A DNA stretch of 63,430 nt from Bacteroidales bacterium (GCA_024400815.1 JAKSMD010000004.1:1-63430), one strand, 5' to 3'. Shown: positions 25,743 through 33,931, numbered from the stretch's first letter. Notes: generated by a model not told the origin, from the letters alone. Program-made: numbers and translations.

Positions 25743-26429
25743 TTATTGAATATAGTCAAGGATTTCCTTTTTGTAAGACGAGAAGGTGAGTATGTCTATA
25801 CATTGATAGAAGTTTTGTGGGTCGCTGCATTTTTCGTAGGCTTTTTTTAGGAACTCGACTTTGCCTTTGTCGAAGGAGAAAGTTTCGCCCATAGCCTTGA
25901 TTTGTTGGCAGGTGAACAATGTTGGTCCTTTGAAAAACAACTTGACATAGTCCATCCGGCTGTCATCAAAAGATTCTTTTTTCAGTCGGGCCAGCATTTC
26001 TCTGAAGTCTTCGGGAGAGCAGATTTCTAAAAACTCTTGAACAGGAACGGTGGCGGTGAGGCACGTCATTTCTAATAAATGTCTTTGCATATTATACTCA
26101 ACAGCGATTTCTTCCATCGGCTTTTGGGGCAAAATCGGCATCATACAGATTTTGTCAGCAGGACGTTTGAGCACGACGTAGATGTCGTGCATTTCAAGTG
26201 TCACATTTGGGATGACCACGCGACTTTGCGGCGTGCGGTTGACAATGTCTCCGTCGATGTATGCGATGAAGGTCTCCCCATGCCTTGAACTGAGTACAAT
26301 GGAAGATGAAACAGGGTGATTGGCATTAGGTTGCGCGGGTGTTGGATGCCCCCAGGAATTGTGTCCTGGTTGCGCAAAACCGACCATTATCAATAGGCAG
26401 AAGAGCAGTGTTAAGCGTGTCTTTTTCAT
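25743..26429 (-). CDS. Secreted DUF4476-domain protein
   Basis: A 228-residue protein with a Sec signal (cleavage after VGFA) and a histidine/proline-rich linker (GHNSWGHPTPAQP). The C-terminal 95 residues match DUF4476: FREMLARLKKESFDDSRM, QQIKAMGETFSFDKGKVEFL and the closing FSSYKKEILDYI. This is a helical domain of unknown function common in Bacteroidetes exported proteins. It has its own -7 element at 26475-26482. Confidence 0.8.
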   Translation of the reverse strand: MKKTRLTLLFCLLIMVGFAQPGHNSWGHPTPAQPNANHPVSSSIVLSSRHGETFIAYIDGDIVNRTPQSRVVIPNVTLEMHDIYVVLKRPADKICMMPILPQKPMEEIAVEYNMQRHLLEMTCLTATVPVQEFLEICSPEDFREMLARLKKESFDDSRMDYVKLFFKGPTLFTCQQIKAMGETFSFDKGKVEFLKKAYEKCSDPQNFYQCIDILTFSSYKKEILDYIQ

Positions 26430-26474
26430 AATAAAATGTTTATATACTAATTACATACCCCAAAATTGGGGGTG

Positions 26475-26482
26475 CAAAAATA
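26475..26482 (-). promoter_or_regulatory. -7 promoter element of the DUF4476 gene
   Basis: TATTTTTG then CACC on the minus strand, 45 bases before the ATG at 26429. Confidence 0.6.
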
Positions 26483-26516
26483 CATTTTATTTGAAAATTT
26501 CTTTCAGCCATCCCAA

Positions 26517-26645
26517 GTAGAACTGCAATGCAGTGGAGGTTGCGACGTGGGGGGGATGGCGAGCTGGCCCGCAGGCGTCTATCTTCTCAACATCACCAAC
26601 GCACAAGGACAAAAGGTTCAGAAGAAAGTCGTGAAAGTGTTGTAG
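26517..26645 (+). pseudogene. Orphan fragment of a T9SS C-terminal sorting domain
   Basis: The plus strand encodes 42 residues and a stop that look exactly like the last third of a T9SS type A sorting domain: VELQCSGGC, then WPAGVYLLNITNAQGQ and a lysine/valine-rich end (KKVVKVL). Nothing upstream encodes a passenger; within 35 bases lies the promoter of the divergent DUF4476 gene. The most likely explanation is the surviving tail of a deleted or rearranged secreted-protein gene. Confidence 0.6.
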
Positions 26646-26714
26646 GATAAATAGTTCATACACTTTTTTCAAATATCATCATTTTTTGATGATAAACAAA
26701 AAGCATAAAAAGGG

Positions 26715-27632
26715 TTACTCTACTTTTATCACCAGTAAGTCATGTTGATTGCCTTTGGCTTTTAATTTCTGCTGAAGATTTTTCGTAAACTTTTCGATGT
26801 CTTCAGCTGCTCTGTTGTTGTCGTCGCTTGTTACCACGTAGAGTTTGCAAATTCTGTCATTGTCGCAATTGGCCACAATGTAATCCGCTGCAGCAGCACA
26901 TTGTTCATTCGCCGTTTCATTCCAAAATTCATTGTGATTGACTTGTAAAAGAGCTCTTCTCCAATTATTTCCATAGTAATAATACAACACGAAGGGCTCT
27001 TCTTCTTCCTTGTTTGGGGACGAAAAAGCTTTCGTTTCTTTTTCCCACAATTCTTCGTAAACGTTGGCTGGTAAAGTCGCAACTTTTGACCATTCATAAT
27101 CACGGCCGAAAGGATCTTGCCCGACAGCGGCCTTTTCTCCAAAATTCCTTGTGTGACGTAATTCTATAAAATGTTTATAACGGCAGAATCTGAGATCCAT
27201 ATAGCCATTCCAAAAGAGTTCAGTAGAAAACAAGGCAACGATAAAGACAAAACAAGTTAGTTTGAATATGCTTTTCAGGTCAACCAAAAAAGGATGAAGC
27301 ACCAAAAAAAGCAGGAGGGAAATCATTGAGGTTGCTTTCATCCATTTCAATGGGTGCGGAGTTGATAATAGACATAGGGTGCAACTGAATAGGAATAAAG
27401 AAATTACAACACCTAAAAAGAAACTGCGCCAGAAATCTTTTTTGGATAAAGTTCCGCGATAAGCCTCTTTTAGTGAGATGTTATGCAGTAGGGCAGGCGT
27501 GCAGACCATATAGAAAATAATCAAAAGCGGCATTGTAATCACAGTAAAGAGATTGCCGAATGGAAGATGTAACAGATCCCATATAAGATTTATGGCAAAA
27601 AGGACTATGGCTGCAAGATTCATTTTTTTCAT
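26715..27632 (-). CDS. Hypothetical membrane protein in an ECF sigma operon
   Basis: A 305-residue protein. Five hydrophobic segments span about residues 5-150; the remaining 150 residues are soluble, acidic and aromatic (KEEEEPFVLYYYYGNNW) and probably face the periplasm. No domain is recognised. It begins 23 bases after the small membrane gene that follows the ECF sigma factor, so all three form one unit. A sensor or output role is conceivable, but there is no direct evidence. Confidence 0.6.
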   Translation of the reverse strand: MKKMNLAAIVLFAINLIWDLLHLPFGNLFTVITMPLLIIFYMVCTPALLHNISLKEAYRGTLSKKDFWRSFFLGVVISLFLFSCTLCLLSTPHPLKWMKATSMISLLLFLVLHPFLVDLKSIFKLTCFVFIVALFSTELFWNGYMDLRFCRYKHFIELRHTRNFGEKAAVGQDPFGRDYEWSKVATLPANVYEELWEKETKAFSSPNKEEEEPFVLYYYYGNNWRRALLQVNHNEFWNETANEQCAAAADYIVANCDNDRICKLYVVTSDDNNRAAEDIEKFTKNLQQKLKAKGNQHDLLVIKVE

Positions 27633-27655
27633 AATGCAAAAAATTTAAGGGTTTA

Positions 27656-27958
27656 TTAATTGAAATACCATTCTGCCGGCAAACGGTATGTTTTTTTATC
27701 TATCGGTTGTTTGGGATACTCTTTGTAGGCTAAATCTGTTTTGGAGGATTCGTTAGATTGATTACTGAAAAACAGATAGGAAGCAAATAGGCAGGCAATT
27801 ACCGCGGCAGTGGAAACGGCGACGGCAAAAATACGTTTAAGAGAATAGGATTGAGTGCTTTGGTTGACTTTTTCCATAAAACGGTCGATGTCGCCTATGG
27901 GCGGTTGCTCCGTATCAAAATCTTCACGGTGAGTATGTATGTATGCTGTCAGTTTCAT
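27656..27958 (-). CDS. Small single-pass membrane protein, candidate anti-sigma factor
   Basis: A 100-residue protein: about 40 cytoplasmic residues, one transmembrane helix (about 43-65), and a 35-residue outer tail. It overlaps the upstream sigma factor by four bases (ATGA). Gene order, coupling and one-helix topology are those of anti-sigma factors, but the N-terminal part is too short for a clear zinc-binding anti-sigma domain and has no HxxxCxxC motif. Role inferred from context. Confidence 0.6.
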   Translation of the reverse strand: MKLTAYIHTHREDFDTEQPPIGDIDRFMEKVNQSTQSYSLKRIFAVAVSTAAVIACLFASYLFFSNQSNESSKTDLAYKEYPKQPIDKKTYRLPAEWYFN

Positions 27959-28497
27959 AATGTTGGTTTTGGTTTTTGATTTAACATAAGGCGTAGTTTG
28001 GCTAAAGCGCGGACATATTGTGAGCGTACAGTCGAGGGTTTGATTTTCAATTGTTTGGCAATTTCTTCGAAATCAAGTTCTTCCAGAAGTCGCAGCGTTA
28101 TAATCAGCCGGTAACCGTTGGGCAGGTCGTTGATTGTTTGTTTGATAAATTCAACAGAATAATCGAAATCCTCATTTTCCTCGGCAGGAAGATCTACTGG
28201 GATATCCTCTTCAAAGGCAACGAAGTTGATTTTCTTTCTTTCTCGTAAAATGTTGATCGACATATTGATGCCGATTTTTTTAAGATAGGCGCACAGGTGC
28301 TTTTCATCGCCCACGAATTTGTCCAGGTGTTTGAAAGCCTTCAAAAAGACATTGTGCATCACTTCTTCCGATTCCGAGCTGTTTTGAAGAATTCGAAAGC
28401 AGCAGTTGAAAGTTTCAAAGCGGTATCTCATATAGAATTCGCGACAAGCTTCATTGTCGTATTGAGCGCAAAGTCGGAGCATTTGTTCGAATTCCAT
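27955..28497 (-). CDS. ECF-type RNA polymerase sigma factor
   Basis: A 180-residue sigma-70 family protein. Region 2 covers about 8-80 (SEEVMHNVFLKAFKHLDKF and INMSINILRERKK) and region 4 about 120-172 (INDLPNGYRLIITLRLLEEL, then IAKQLKIKPSTVRSQY). It is the first gene of a three-gene minus-strand operon with a candidate anti-sigma factor and a membrane protein. It is transcribed from a -7 element at 28527-28534 and is divergent from yggS. Confidence 0.92.
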   Translation of the reverse strand: MEFEQMLRLCAQYDNEACREFYMRYRFETFNCCFRILQNSSESEEVMHNVFLKAFKHLDKFVGDEKHLCAYLKKIGINMSINILRERKKINFVAFEEDIPVDLPAEENEDFDYSVEFIKQTINDLPNGYRLIITLRLLEELDFEEIAKQLKIKPSTVRSQYVRALAKLRLMLNQKPKPTL

Positions 28498-28526
28498 AAT
28501 TAAGAGAGTTAACTAATAAGGAAACA

Positions 28527-28534
28527 CAAAAATA
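28527..28534 (-). promoter_or_regulatory. -7 promoter element of the ECF sigma operon
   Basis: TATTTTTG on the minus strand, 29 bases before the ATG at 28497. Confidence 0.55.
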
Positions 28535-28586
28535 ATGTTTTTGCTGCATAGAGCTGTTTTTTTCTCCATTCCCCAACCACATTCAT

Positions 28587-28649
28587 AAATGACGAAAAAA
28601 TTTTCCAACAAATGACGGAAAAATTTTCCAACAAATGGCGGAAAAAATG
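28587..28649. repeat. 23-bp tandem repeat with AAAAATTTTCC core
   Basis: Two near-identical 23-base units (28587-28609 and 28610-28632, one mismatch) begin AAATGACG and contain an A5-6/T4 run followed by CCAAC. A third partial unit (28633-28649) ends exactly where the -7 element of yggS begins. The array sits between divergent sigma and yggS promoters. Confidence 0.8.
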
Positions 28650-28657
28650 TATTTTTG
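28650..28657 (+). promoter_or_regulatory. -7 promoter element of yggS
   Basis: TATTTTTG followed by C, 46 bases before the ATG at 28704. The upstream edge is fused to the 23-bp tandem repeat. Confidence 0.55.
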
Positions 28658-28703
28658 CTTCTACTTATATTCTGTCAACAAATTGTGTAATAACCTATAC
28701 GCG

Positions 28704-29375
28704 ATGAACATAGAAAAATACTACGAAATTAAAAACGCATTACCCGCTCCGGTGCAATTGATTGCCGTTTCGAAATTCAAACCGGCAGAAGACATCCAGA
28801 CTTTGTATAACGAAGGCCAACGCGCTTTCGGCGAAAATAAGGCTCAGGAAATGAAGGCCAAGCACGAAATCCTGCCCAAGGACATCCAGTGGCACTTCAT
28901 CGGCCATCTGCAAACCAACACAATCAAGTACATCGCACCTTACGTGACGATGATTCACAGCATTGACAGTGCCGAACTGCTGAGCGAGGTGAACAAGTAC
29001 GCGCTCAAGAACGACCGCGTGATTCCGTGTCTGCTGCAATTCCACATTGCCGCCGAAGAAACAAAGTTCGGTTTCGACCTCCGGGAATGTGAGGAAATGC
29101 TCAACTCCGCCGATTTCCAAAACTGGAAAAACGTCCACATCTGCGGCGTGATGGGTATGGGCACGTTCACTGAAGATATGGACCAGGTGCGTCGCGAGTT
29201 CCAACACCTGCACCAAATCTTTGATACGCTGAAGCAGAAATACTTTGCCGACGATGCAGATTTCAAAGAACTCTCTATGGGCATGACCGACGACTATCCC
29301 ATCGCAGTAGAGGAGGGGAGTACCTTCATCCGCATCGGCAGCGCCATCTTCGGAGCACGAAACTACCAGTTGTAG
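28704..29375 (+). CDS. yggS: YggS-family pyridoxal phosphate homeostasis protein
   Basis: A 223-residue PLP-binding single-domain TIM barrel. The PLP lysine lies in LIAVSKFKPAEDI near residue 25. The family blocks GENKAQEM, WHFIGHLQTNTIKYI, HSIDS, ETKFGF and SMGMTDDYPIAVEEG (with the R-I-G-S phosphate loop after it) are all present. The family binds PLP and keeps its pool balanced rather than racemising alanine. ATG at 28704 is chosen because it lies after the promoter and matches the family length; the frame opens at 28635. Confidence 0.93.
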   Translation: MNIEKYYEIKNALPAPVQLIAVSKFKPAEDIQTLYNEGQRAFGENKAQEMKAKHEILPKDIQWHFIGHLQTNTIKYIAPYVTMIHSIDSAELLSEVNKYALKNDRVIPCLLQFHIAAEETKFGFDLRECEEMLNSADFQNWKNVHICGVMGMGTFTEDMDQVRREFQHLHQIFDTLKQKYFADDADFKELSMGMTDDYPIAVEEGSTFIRIGSAIFGARNYQL

Positions 29376-29401
29376 TGAACGGTGAACAGTGACCAGTGAA
29401 C
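29374..29401. repeat. Heptamer tandem repeat (AGTGAAC, 4 copies)
   Basis: AGTGAAC, GGTGAAC, AGTGACC, AGTGAAC, beginning inside the yggS stop codon. Confidence 0.85.
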
Positions 29402-29456
29402 TGAAAGAAGAATGGTTAAGGAGAAAAGTATTGATATTAGTAGAAAACTATTTATA

Positions 29457-29477
29457 CCTTAAACTTTAAACCTTAAA
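29457..29477. repeat. Heptamer tandem repeat (CYTTAAA, 3 copies)
   Basis: CCTTAAA, CTTTAAA, CCTTAAA in the yggS-polA spacer. Confidence 0.8.
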
Positions 29478-29520
29478 CGGACGCCAACAAGCACGACACT
29501 TCATATACCGAGTAACTTTT

Positions 29521-29553
29521 CTTGAAACTTGAAACCAGAAACTTGAAACCTGT
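29521..29553. repeat. Heptamer tandem repeat (CTTGAAA, 4.7 copies) abutting polA
   Basis: CTTGAAA, CTTGAAA, CCAGAAA, CTTGAAA, CCTGT; the array ends at the base before the polA ATG and so occupies its ribosome-binding region. Confidence 0.85.
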
Positions 29554-32232
29554 ATGAAACCCAAACTTTTCCTAATAGATGCTATGGGCTTGATTTTCAG
29601 AGCCTATTATGCAATGATAAAGAGCCCGCGCTTCACGTCAAAGGGCCTGAACACGTCAGCCATTCTTGGCTTTACCAATATGTTCTATGAGTTGGTCAAG
29701 AATGAGAAGCCCACGCACATAGCCGTGGCCTTTGACACGGGCGCCCCGACGTTCCGCCACATCGACTACCAAGACTACAAGGCCAACCGCGAGGCCACGC
29801 CCGACGACATCATCAATTCCGTGCCCTATATCCATCGCGTGTTGGATGCGTTCGGCATCACGCAAATCGGCATTGACGGCTACGAGGCCGACGACGTGGT
29901 GGGCACCTTGGCCAAGCACGCTGAAATAGAAGGCTATGATGTGTTTATGGTCACCTCCGACAAAGACTACGGACAGCTGGTTTCCGAAAACATCAAGATG
30001 TACAAGCCCGGCAAGTTCGGGCAGTCCGCCGAAATTTTAGGACCCGCCGAAATCTGCGAGAAGTTCGGCATCCAGCGTCCCGAGCAGGTGATTGACATCC
30101 TGGGCCTGCAGGGCGACTCCTCCGACAACATCCCCGGCGTGCCGGGCGTGGGCCCCGTGAGCGCCAAAAAACTGCTGGCCAAATACGACACCATCGAAGG
30201 CATCTACGCCTGCAATGCCAACCAAGAAAAAGAGAAACTGCAGAACCTACTTCTCGAAAACAAGGAGCAGGCCCTCCTTTCCAAGCAACTCGCCACCATT
30301 ATGATTGATGTGCCGGTGGAGTGCAATTTCGAGGAGATGGCCTACAACGGTCCCGATCCAGCAAAACTCAAAGCTATCTTCAATGAATTGGAATTCAAGG
30401 CATTGTCCAATCGTATTTTCACGGATTTGTCCCTGCAACAGCCTGCCACCGAGGTGGACCTTTTCAACCAGGATTTAGTTGCGCCCACAGAGGATGTTAA
30501 GGAAGAACCAATACTATTATTACCCAAAATAGAATCTGTTGACCCATCCAACTTCTCACTTCTCACTTCTCACCTCTCACCTCTCACTTCCAACATCTTC
30601 TTCGACTGGATTATGCAGGACGGCCGCATTGCCGGCTTTGCCTTTGCCCTGGACGACCAGACATGCTATTACCATTTTGTGGAGAGCGAGCACCGCTATT
30701 ATCAGCAGTTGATACAGTGGATTTTCACGGGTGACCACACGGTCGTCACGTATGAGAGTAAGCCGACGTACAAGTATTTGAAGGTCTTCAAGGTCGAGCC
30801 GACGGTGAAGATTTTCGACTTGCAGATTGCCCATTACCTCATCCAGCCCGAGAACAAGCACGACCTGGACCGCATTACGGCTGCCAGTTTGGATTATACG
30901 TTGAAAGCCAACAGCCAGGAGTTGCAGAACATTGCCATTGAGCGCGTAAGTTGTTATGTGAAGCTTTATCCTTTGCTTTTGAAAGATTTGCAAGACAATC
31001 AATTAGAGTCCTTGTTTGAGAAGGTGGAGATGCCGTTAGTGCCAGTTTTGGCGGAGATGGAGCGCACGGGCGTGAAGGTCGATGTGCCCACCTTGCAGAA
31101 AAACTCCGAAACGATGAACGCCGAGCTCAAAGAATTGGAAACGCAGATTTTCGATTATGCTGGTGTGGAATTCAATATTGGCTCTCCCAAGCAGTTAGGT
31201 GAAGTGCTCTTTGAAAAAATGCACATTATCGAAAATGCCAAACTGACGAAGAGCAAGCAATATCAGACGGGCGAGGAGGTGCTCTTGAAGATGGCCTCCA
31301 AGCATCTCATCGTGCCGCTTATCTTGGAGTGGCGCAAACTCTCGAAGCTAAAGTCAACATATATAGACGCGCTGCCGCAGTTAATCAATCCCAAGACGGG
31401 GCGCATTCATTCCACATTCACGCAGACCATCACCTCCACGGGGCGCTTAAGTTCGGTGAACCCGAATTTGCAGAACATTCCCGTGCGCACCGAGCGCGGC
31501 CGCGACATTCGCAAGGCGTTTGTGGCTTCCGATGACGAGCATATCATTCTCGCCGCCGACTACTCGCAAATCGAATTGCGCATTGTGGCGCATGTTTGTG
31601 GCGATGAACGCATGATTGAAACCTTCCGAAAAAATGAGGACATTCATGCGTCTATGGCTGCCCATATTTTCGGAGTCTCTCAGGATGAGGTCACCAAGGA
31701 TATGCGCCGCTCGGCTAAAACGGTGAACTTCGGCATCCTGTACGGCATTTCAGCCTTTGGGTTGGCTGACAGATTGCAGATTTCACAGGCAGACGCGCGG
31801 CAGTTGATTACGGACTACTATCGCAGTTTTCCGAAAATCACGGACTACTTGAACAGCACCTTGGAGTTTGCTCGCGAGCATCTCTTTGTGGAAACCCTTT
31901 TAGGCAGAAGACGTTATATTCGGGATATCAATGCGCAGAACGGCATTTTGAGGAAAGCGGCAGAGCGTAACGCCATCAATGCGCCAATTCAAGGTACGGC
32001 AGCAGACTTAATCAAAATTGCCATGATTGATATCCAGCATGAAATGGATAGATTGGGATTGCAAAGCAAGATGATTTTGCAAGTCCACGATGAACTGGTG
32101 TTTGACGCATGCAAAGATGAGCTGGAAGTCCTCAAGCAGATTGTGGCTGATAAGATGAGTGGATCCATGAAACTCTCTGTGCCATTGGATGTGGACATCA
32201 ATTCCGGCACGAGCTGGTTTGAGGCGCACTGA
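29554..32232 (+). CDS. polA: DNA polymerase I, proofreading domain decayed
   Basis: An 892-residue family A DNA polymerase for gap filling, primer removal and repair. The 5' nuclease domain (about 1-300) keeps its acidic residues (GYEADDVVGTLA, SDKDYGQLV, GDSSDNIPGVPGVGP). A linker at about 332-346 is encoded by a heptamer repeat. The region of the 3'-5' exonuclease (about 348-500) has lost its catalytic motifs: Exo I reads FDWIM instead of DxE, and the YAxEDA block of Exo III reads SCYVKLYP. The polymerase domain is intact (DYSQIELRI, RRSAKTVNFGILYG, QVHDELVF). It should therefore polymerise without proofreading, as several other bacterial Pol I enzymes do. Confidence 0.95.
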   Translation: MKPKLFLIDAMGLIFRAYYAMIKSPRFTSKGLNTSAILGFTNMFYELVKNEKPTHIAVAFDTGAPTFRHIDYQDYKANREATPDDIINSVPYIHRVLDAFGITQIGIDGYEADDVVGTLAKHAEIEGYDVFMVTSDKDYGQLVSENIKMYKPGKFGQSAEILGPAEICEKFGIQRPEQVIDILGLQGDSSDNIPGVPGVGPVSAKKLLAKYDTIEGIYACNANQEKEKLQNLLLENKEQALLSKQLATIMIDVPVECNFEEMAYNGPDPAKLKAIFNELEFKALSNRIFTDLSLQQPATEVDLFNQDLVAPTEDVKEEPILLLPKIESVDPSNFSLLTSHLSPLTSNIFFDWIMQDGRIAGFAFALDDQTCYYHFVESEHRYYQQLIQWIFTGDHTVVTYESKPTYKYLKVFKVEPTVKIFDLQIAHYLIQPENKHDLDRITAASLDYTLKANSQELQNIAIERVSCYVKLYPLLLKDLQDNQLESLFEKVEMPLVPVLAEMERTGVKVDVPTLQKNSETMNAELKELETQIFDYAGVEFNIGSPKQLGEVLFEKMHIIENAKLTKSKQYQTGEEVLLKMASKHLIVPLILEWRKLSKLKSTYIDALPQLINPKTGRIHSTFTQTITSTGRLSSVNPNLQNIPVRTERGRDIRKAFVASDDEHIILAADYSQIELRIVAHVCGDERMIETFRKNEDIHASMAAHIFGVSQDEVTKDMRRSAKTVNFGILYGISAFGLADRLQISQADARQLITDYYRSFPKITDYLNSTLEFAREHLFVETLLGRRRYIRDINAQNGILRKAAERNAINAPIQGTAADLIKIAMIDIQHEMDRLGLQSKMILQVHDELVFDACKDELEVLKQIVADKMSGSMKLSVPLDVDINSGTSWFEAH
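30552..30591. repeat. Heptamer tandem repeat inside polA (CYTCTCA, 5.7 copies)
   Basis: CTTCTCA three times, CCTCTCA twice and a partial copy lie inside the polA reading frame and encode a serine/leucine/threonine linker. Because 7 is not a multiple of 3, gain or loss of one unit would shift the frame. Confidence 0.85.
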
Positions 32233-32266
32233 TGTGGAGGCACGAACAAGTGAATATGGAAAAACG

Positions 32267-32303
32267 AAAGGCGGGAAACAACAACGTTATTCCCCGCCTT
32301 TTT
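32267..32303. terminator. Terminator between convergent polA and ssb
   Basis: AAAGGCGGG(AA) and (TT)CCCCGCCTTT form a stem around an AT-rich loop, ending in T residues; placed between the two convergent genes. Confidence 0.75.
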
Positions 32304-32328
32304 CATTTTTGGTTATTAGCTCTTAACT

Positions 32329-32784
32329 TTAAAACGGCAGGTCGTCGGTGGTTTCATCCGGCGGGCATGCGTATTCAGGTGCGGATTGCTGGGTAGGTGT
32401 GGCAGTTGCCACGTTTTGCACTTGCGTTACAACAGCTTGTCCGCCTTCGTTTTCACTCTTTGTGCTGAGCATAGTGAAAGTGTTGGCGTCAATTTCCGTG
32501 ATGTAGCGTTTTTGACCGTTGTCTTCCCAACTGCGGGTGCGCAATTTGCCTTCCAAATAGATCATTTTGCCCTTGTTGAGGTATTTTTCCGCATTTTCCG
32601 CCAGATTTCGCCAGCAGATGATGTTGTGCCATTCCGTGTATTCCGTACGGTTGCCGTCTTTGTCTTTGCGGATTTCAGAAGTTGCCAAAGAGAAGGATGC
32701 TTTTTTTACTCCGTTTTCGAAGGTTTTGATGTCGGGATCCTTGCCTAACCGACCCACTAAGATAACTTTGTTTATACCTGACAT
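32329..32784 (-). CDS. ssb: Single-stranded DNA-binding protein
   Basis: A 151-residue SSB. The OB fold occupies residues 1-108 (MSGINKVILVGRLGKDP, WHNIICWRNLAENAEKYL, GKLRTRSWED). A glutamine/alanine-rich linker leads to the acidic tip TTDDLPF, which docks partner proteins such as PriA and exonucleases. It coats single-stranded DNA during replication and repair. A -7 element lies at 32808-32815. Confidence 0.95.
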   Translation of the reverse strand: MSGINKVILVGRLGKDPDIKTFENGVKKASFSLATSEIRKDKDGNRTEYTEWHNIICWRNLAENAEKYLNKGKMIYLEGKLRTRSWEDNGQKRYITEIDANTFTMLSTKSENEGGQAVVTQVQNVATATPTQQSAPEYACPPDETTDDLPF

Positions 32785-32807
32785 AATATTGTGTTTTTAT
32801 TGTGGTG

Positions 32808-32815
32808 CAAAAATA
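32808..32815 (-). promoter_or_regulatory. -7 promoter element of ssb
   Basis: TATTTTTG then CACCAC on the minus strand, 23 bases before the ATG at 32784. Confidence 0.6.
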
Positions 32816-32882
32816 ATGCTTTTTTTAAAAAATTAATTATATGTTAAAATAATTAAATTTTTTTAACATTAACAAAGTTTTG

Positions 32883-33911
32883 TTAAAATTTAGGTTTGAA
32901 ACCTGCTTTGTTCAAAATGCCTTGCGCATCTTCATTTTTCATTAGTTCTTCCAAGGTCACATCGGAATGGTTATGCATATAGCTTTTAATGATTTGCAGT
33001 CCGATGTAGGAGCCGATACGGCCGGGTGAGTTGTTGCCGAATTCGCGGGTGAACGGGGTTTCGTCAATCATACGGCGGATATCGTCTTCGTCTTTGGAAT
33101 AGAGGAGTTTTTTCTCTATGAAATATTGCCAGATTTGGCTTATGTGTTCTTGAGCCCATTTGTACTGTTCTTCGGTATAGCCGATAATGTCTATTTCTTT
33201 GGTGTCGGGAAACATGATTTGGGTGAAATAGAGCTTTTTGCCTTCGTAAATCATATTGTCCAAAAGTGTGATTAAAGTTTTGTCAGGCAGGTGTTTGTAG
33301 GCCATACCTTTGGTGAAGCAGTCTAACGGTATGCGGTCGGGCGTGCATCTTCTGGCGATGAACTTAGGCATGCCGGCAGCGGTGTAGTATTTGAAATTCT
33401 CGCCCAAATACATATCCACACAGACGAAGAGGTTGTCTTCATATCCGAAGACGGACGGCGTGGAGAAATCCAGACCGGGAAGAATAGTGTAAATAGTGGG
33501 AACTTTGGAGTTTGGAAAATTCGACAAATAAATCTTGAAGGCATCGTCAAGGACTTTTTCGGTGGCTTTCATGTCGGGAAATTTCTCTTTGGTTGCCTTA
33601 TAGATTTCACGGATGATGGGGTCGGAGATATATCCTTTGAGTCCTCTCATCATTTGGGCATTGTTCCAGCAGTTGTTGGAAATCAGATTTTCAGGATATT
33701 TGCCATATAGCTTTTTCACGCCGTCCGCAATGTGGCTGGTGTCCAATGAGAACAAATCTCGCTCATATCGAACCATAGTGACATTCACATCTCGAACACT
33801 TTTCATCTGTTCCTTCGTGAGGTCTGGGGTTTTGACTTTTTCTTTTTTGTGGCAAGATTGGCAGCAGCAAGTCAGAACGATGGCGCAGAGTAACAAAATT
33901 GACTTTTTCAT
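32883..33911 (-). CDS. GldB-like gliding-motility lipoprotein
   Basis: A 342-residue lipoprotein (signal with CCCQSC, lipobox Cys near 20). The body fits the GldB family: RYERDLFSLD near residue 48, and ETPFTREFGNNSPGRIGSYI then QIIKSYMHNH near the C-terminus. GldB was found in gliding flavobacteria, but homologues are general in Bacteroidetes, including non-gliding species, and their exact job is unclear. It does not by itself show that this organism glides. Transcribed from a -7 element at 33932-33939. Confidence 0.85.
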   Translation of the reverse strand: MKKSILLLCAIVLTCCCQSCHKKEKVKTPDLTKEQMKSVRDVNVTMVRYERDLFSLDTSHIADGVKKLYGKYPENLISNNCWNNAQMMRGLKGYISDPIIREIYKATKEKFPDMKATEKVLDDAFKIYLSNFPNSKVPTIYTILPGLDFSTPSVFGYEDNLFVCVDMYLGENFKYYTAAGMPKFIARRCTPDRIPLDCFTKGMAYKHLPDKTLITLLDNMIYEGKKLYFTQIMFPDTKEIDIIGYTEEQYKWAQEHISQIWQYFIEKKLLYSKDEDDIRRMIDETPFTREFGNNSPGRIGSYIGLQIIKSYMHNHSDVTLEELMKNEDAQGILNKAGFKPKF

Positions 33912-33931
33912 AAACTTAAAATTTGAGGAGG

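Noticed and set aside
28587-28649. CRISPR or riboswitch reading of the 23-bp tandem repeat
   Set aside because: Units are directly adjacent with no spacers, and no conserved riboswitch motif is present.
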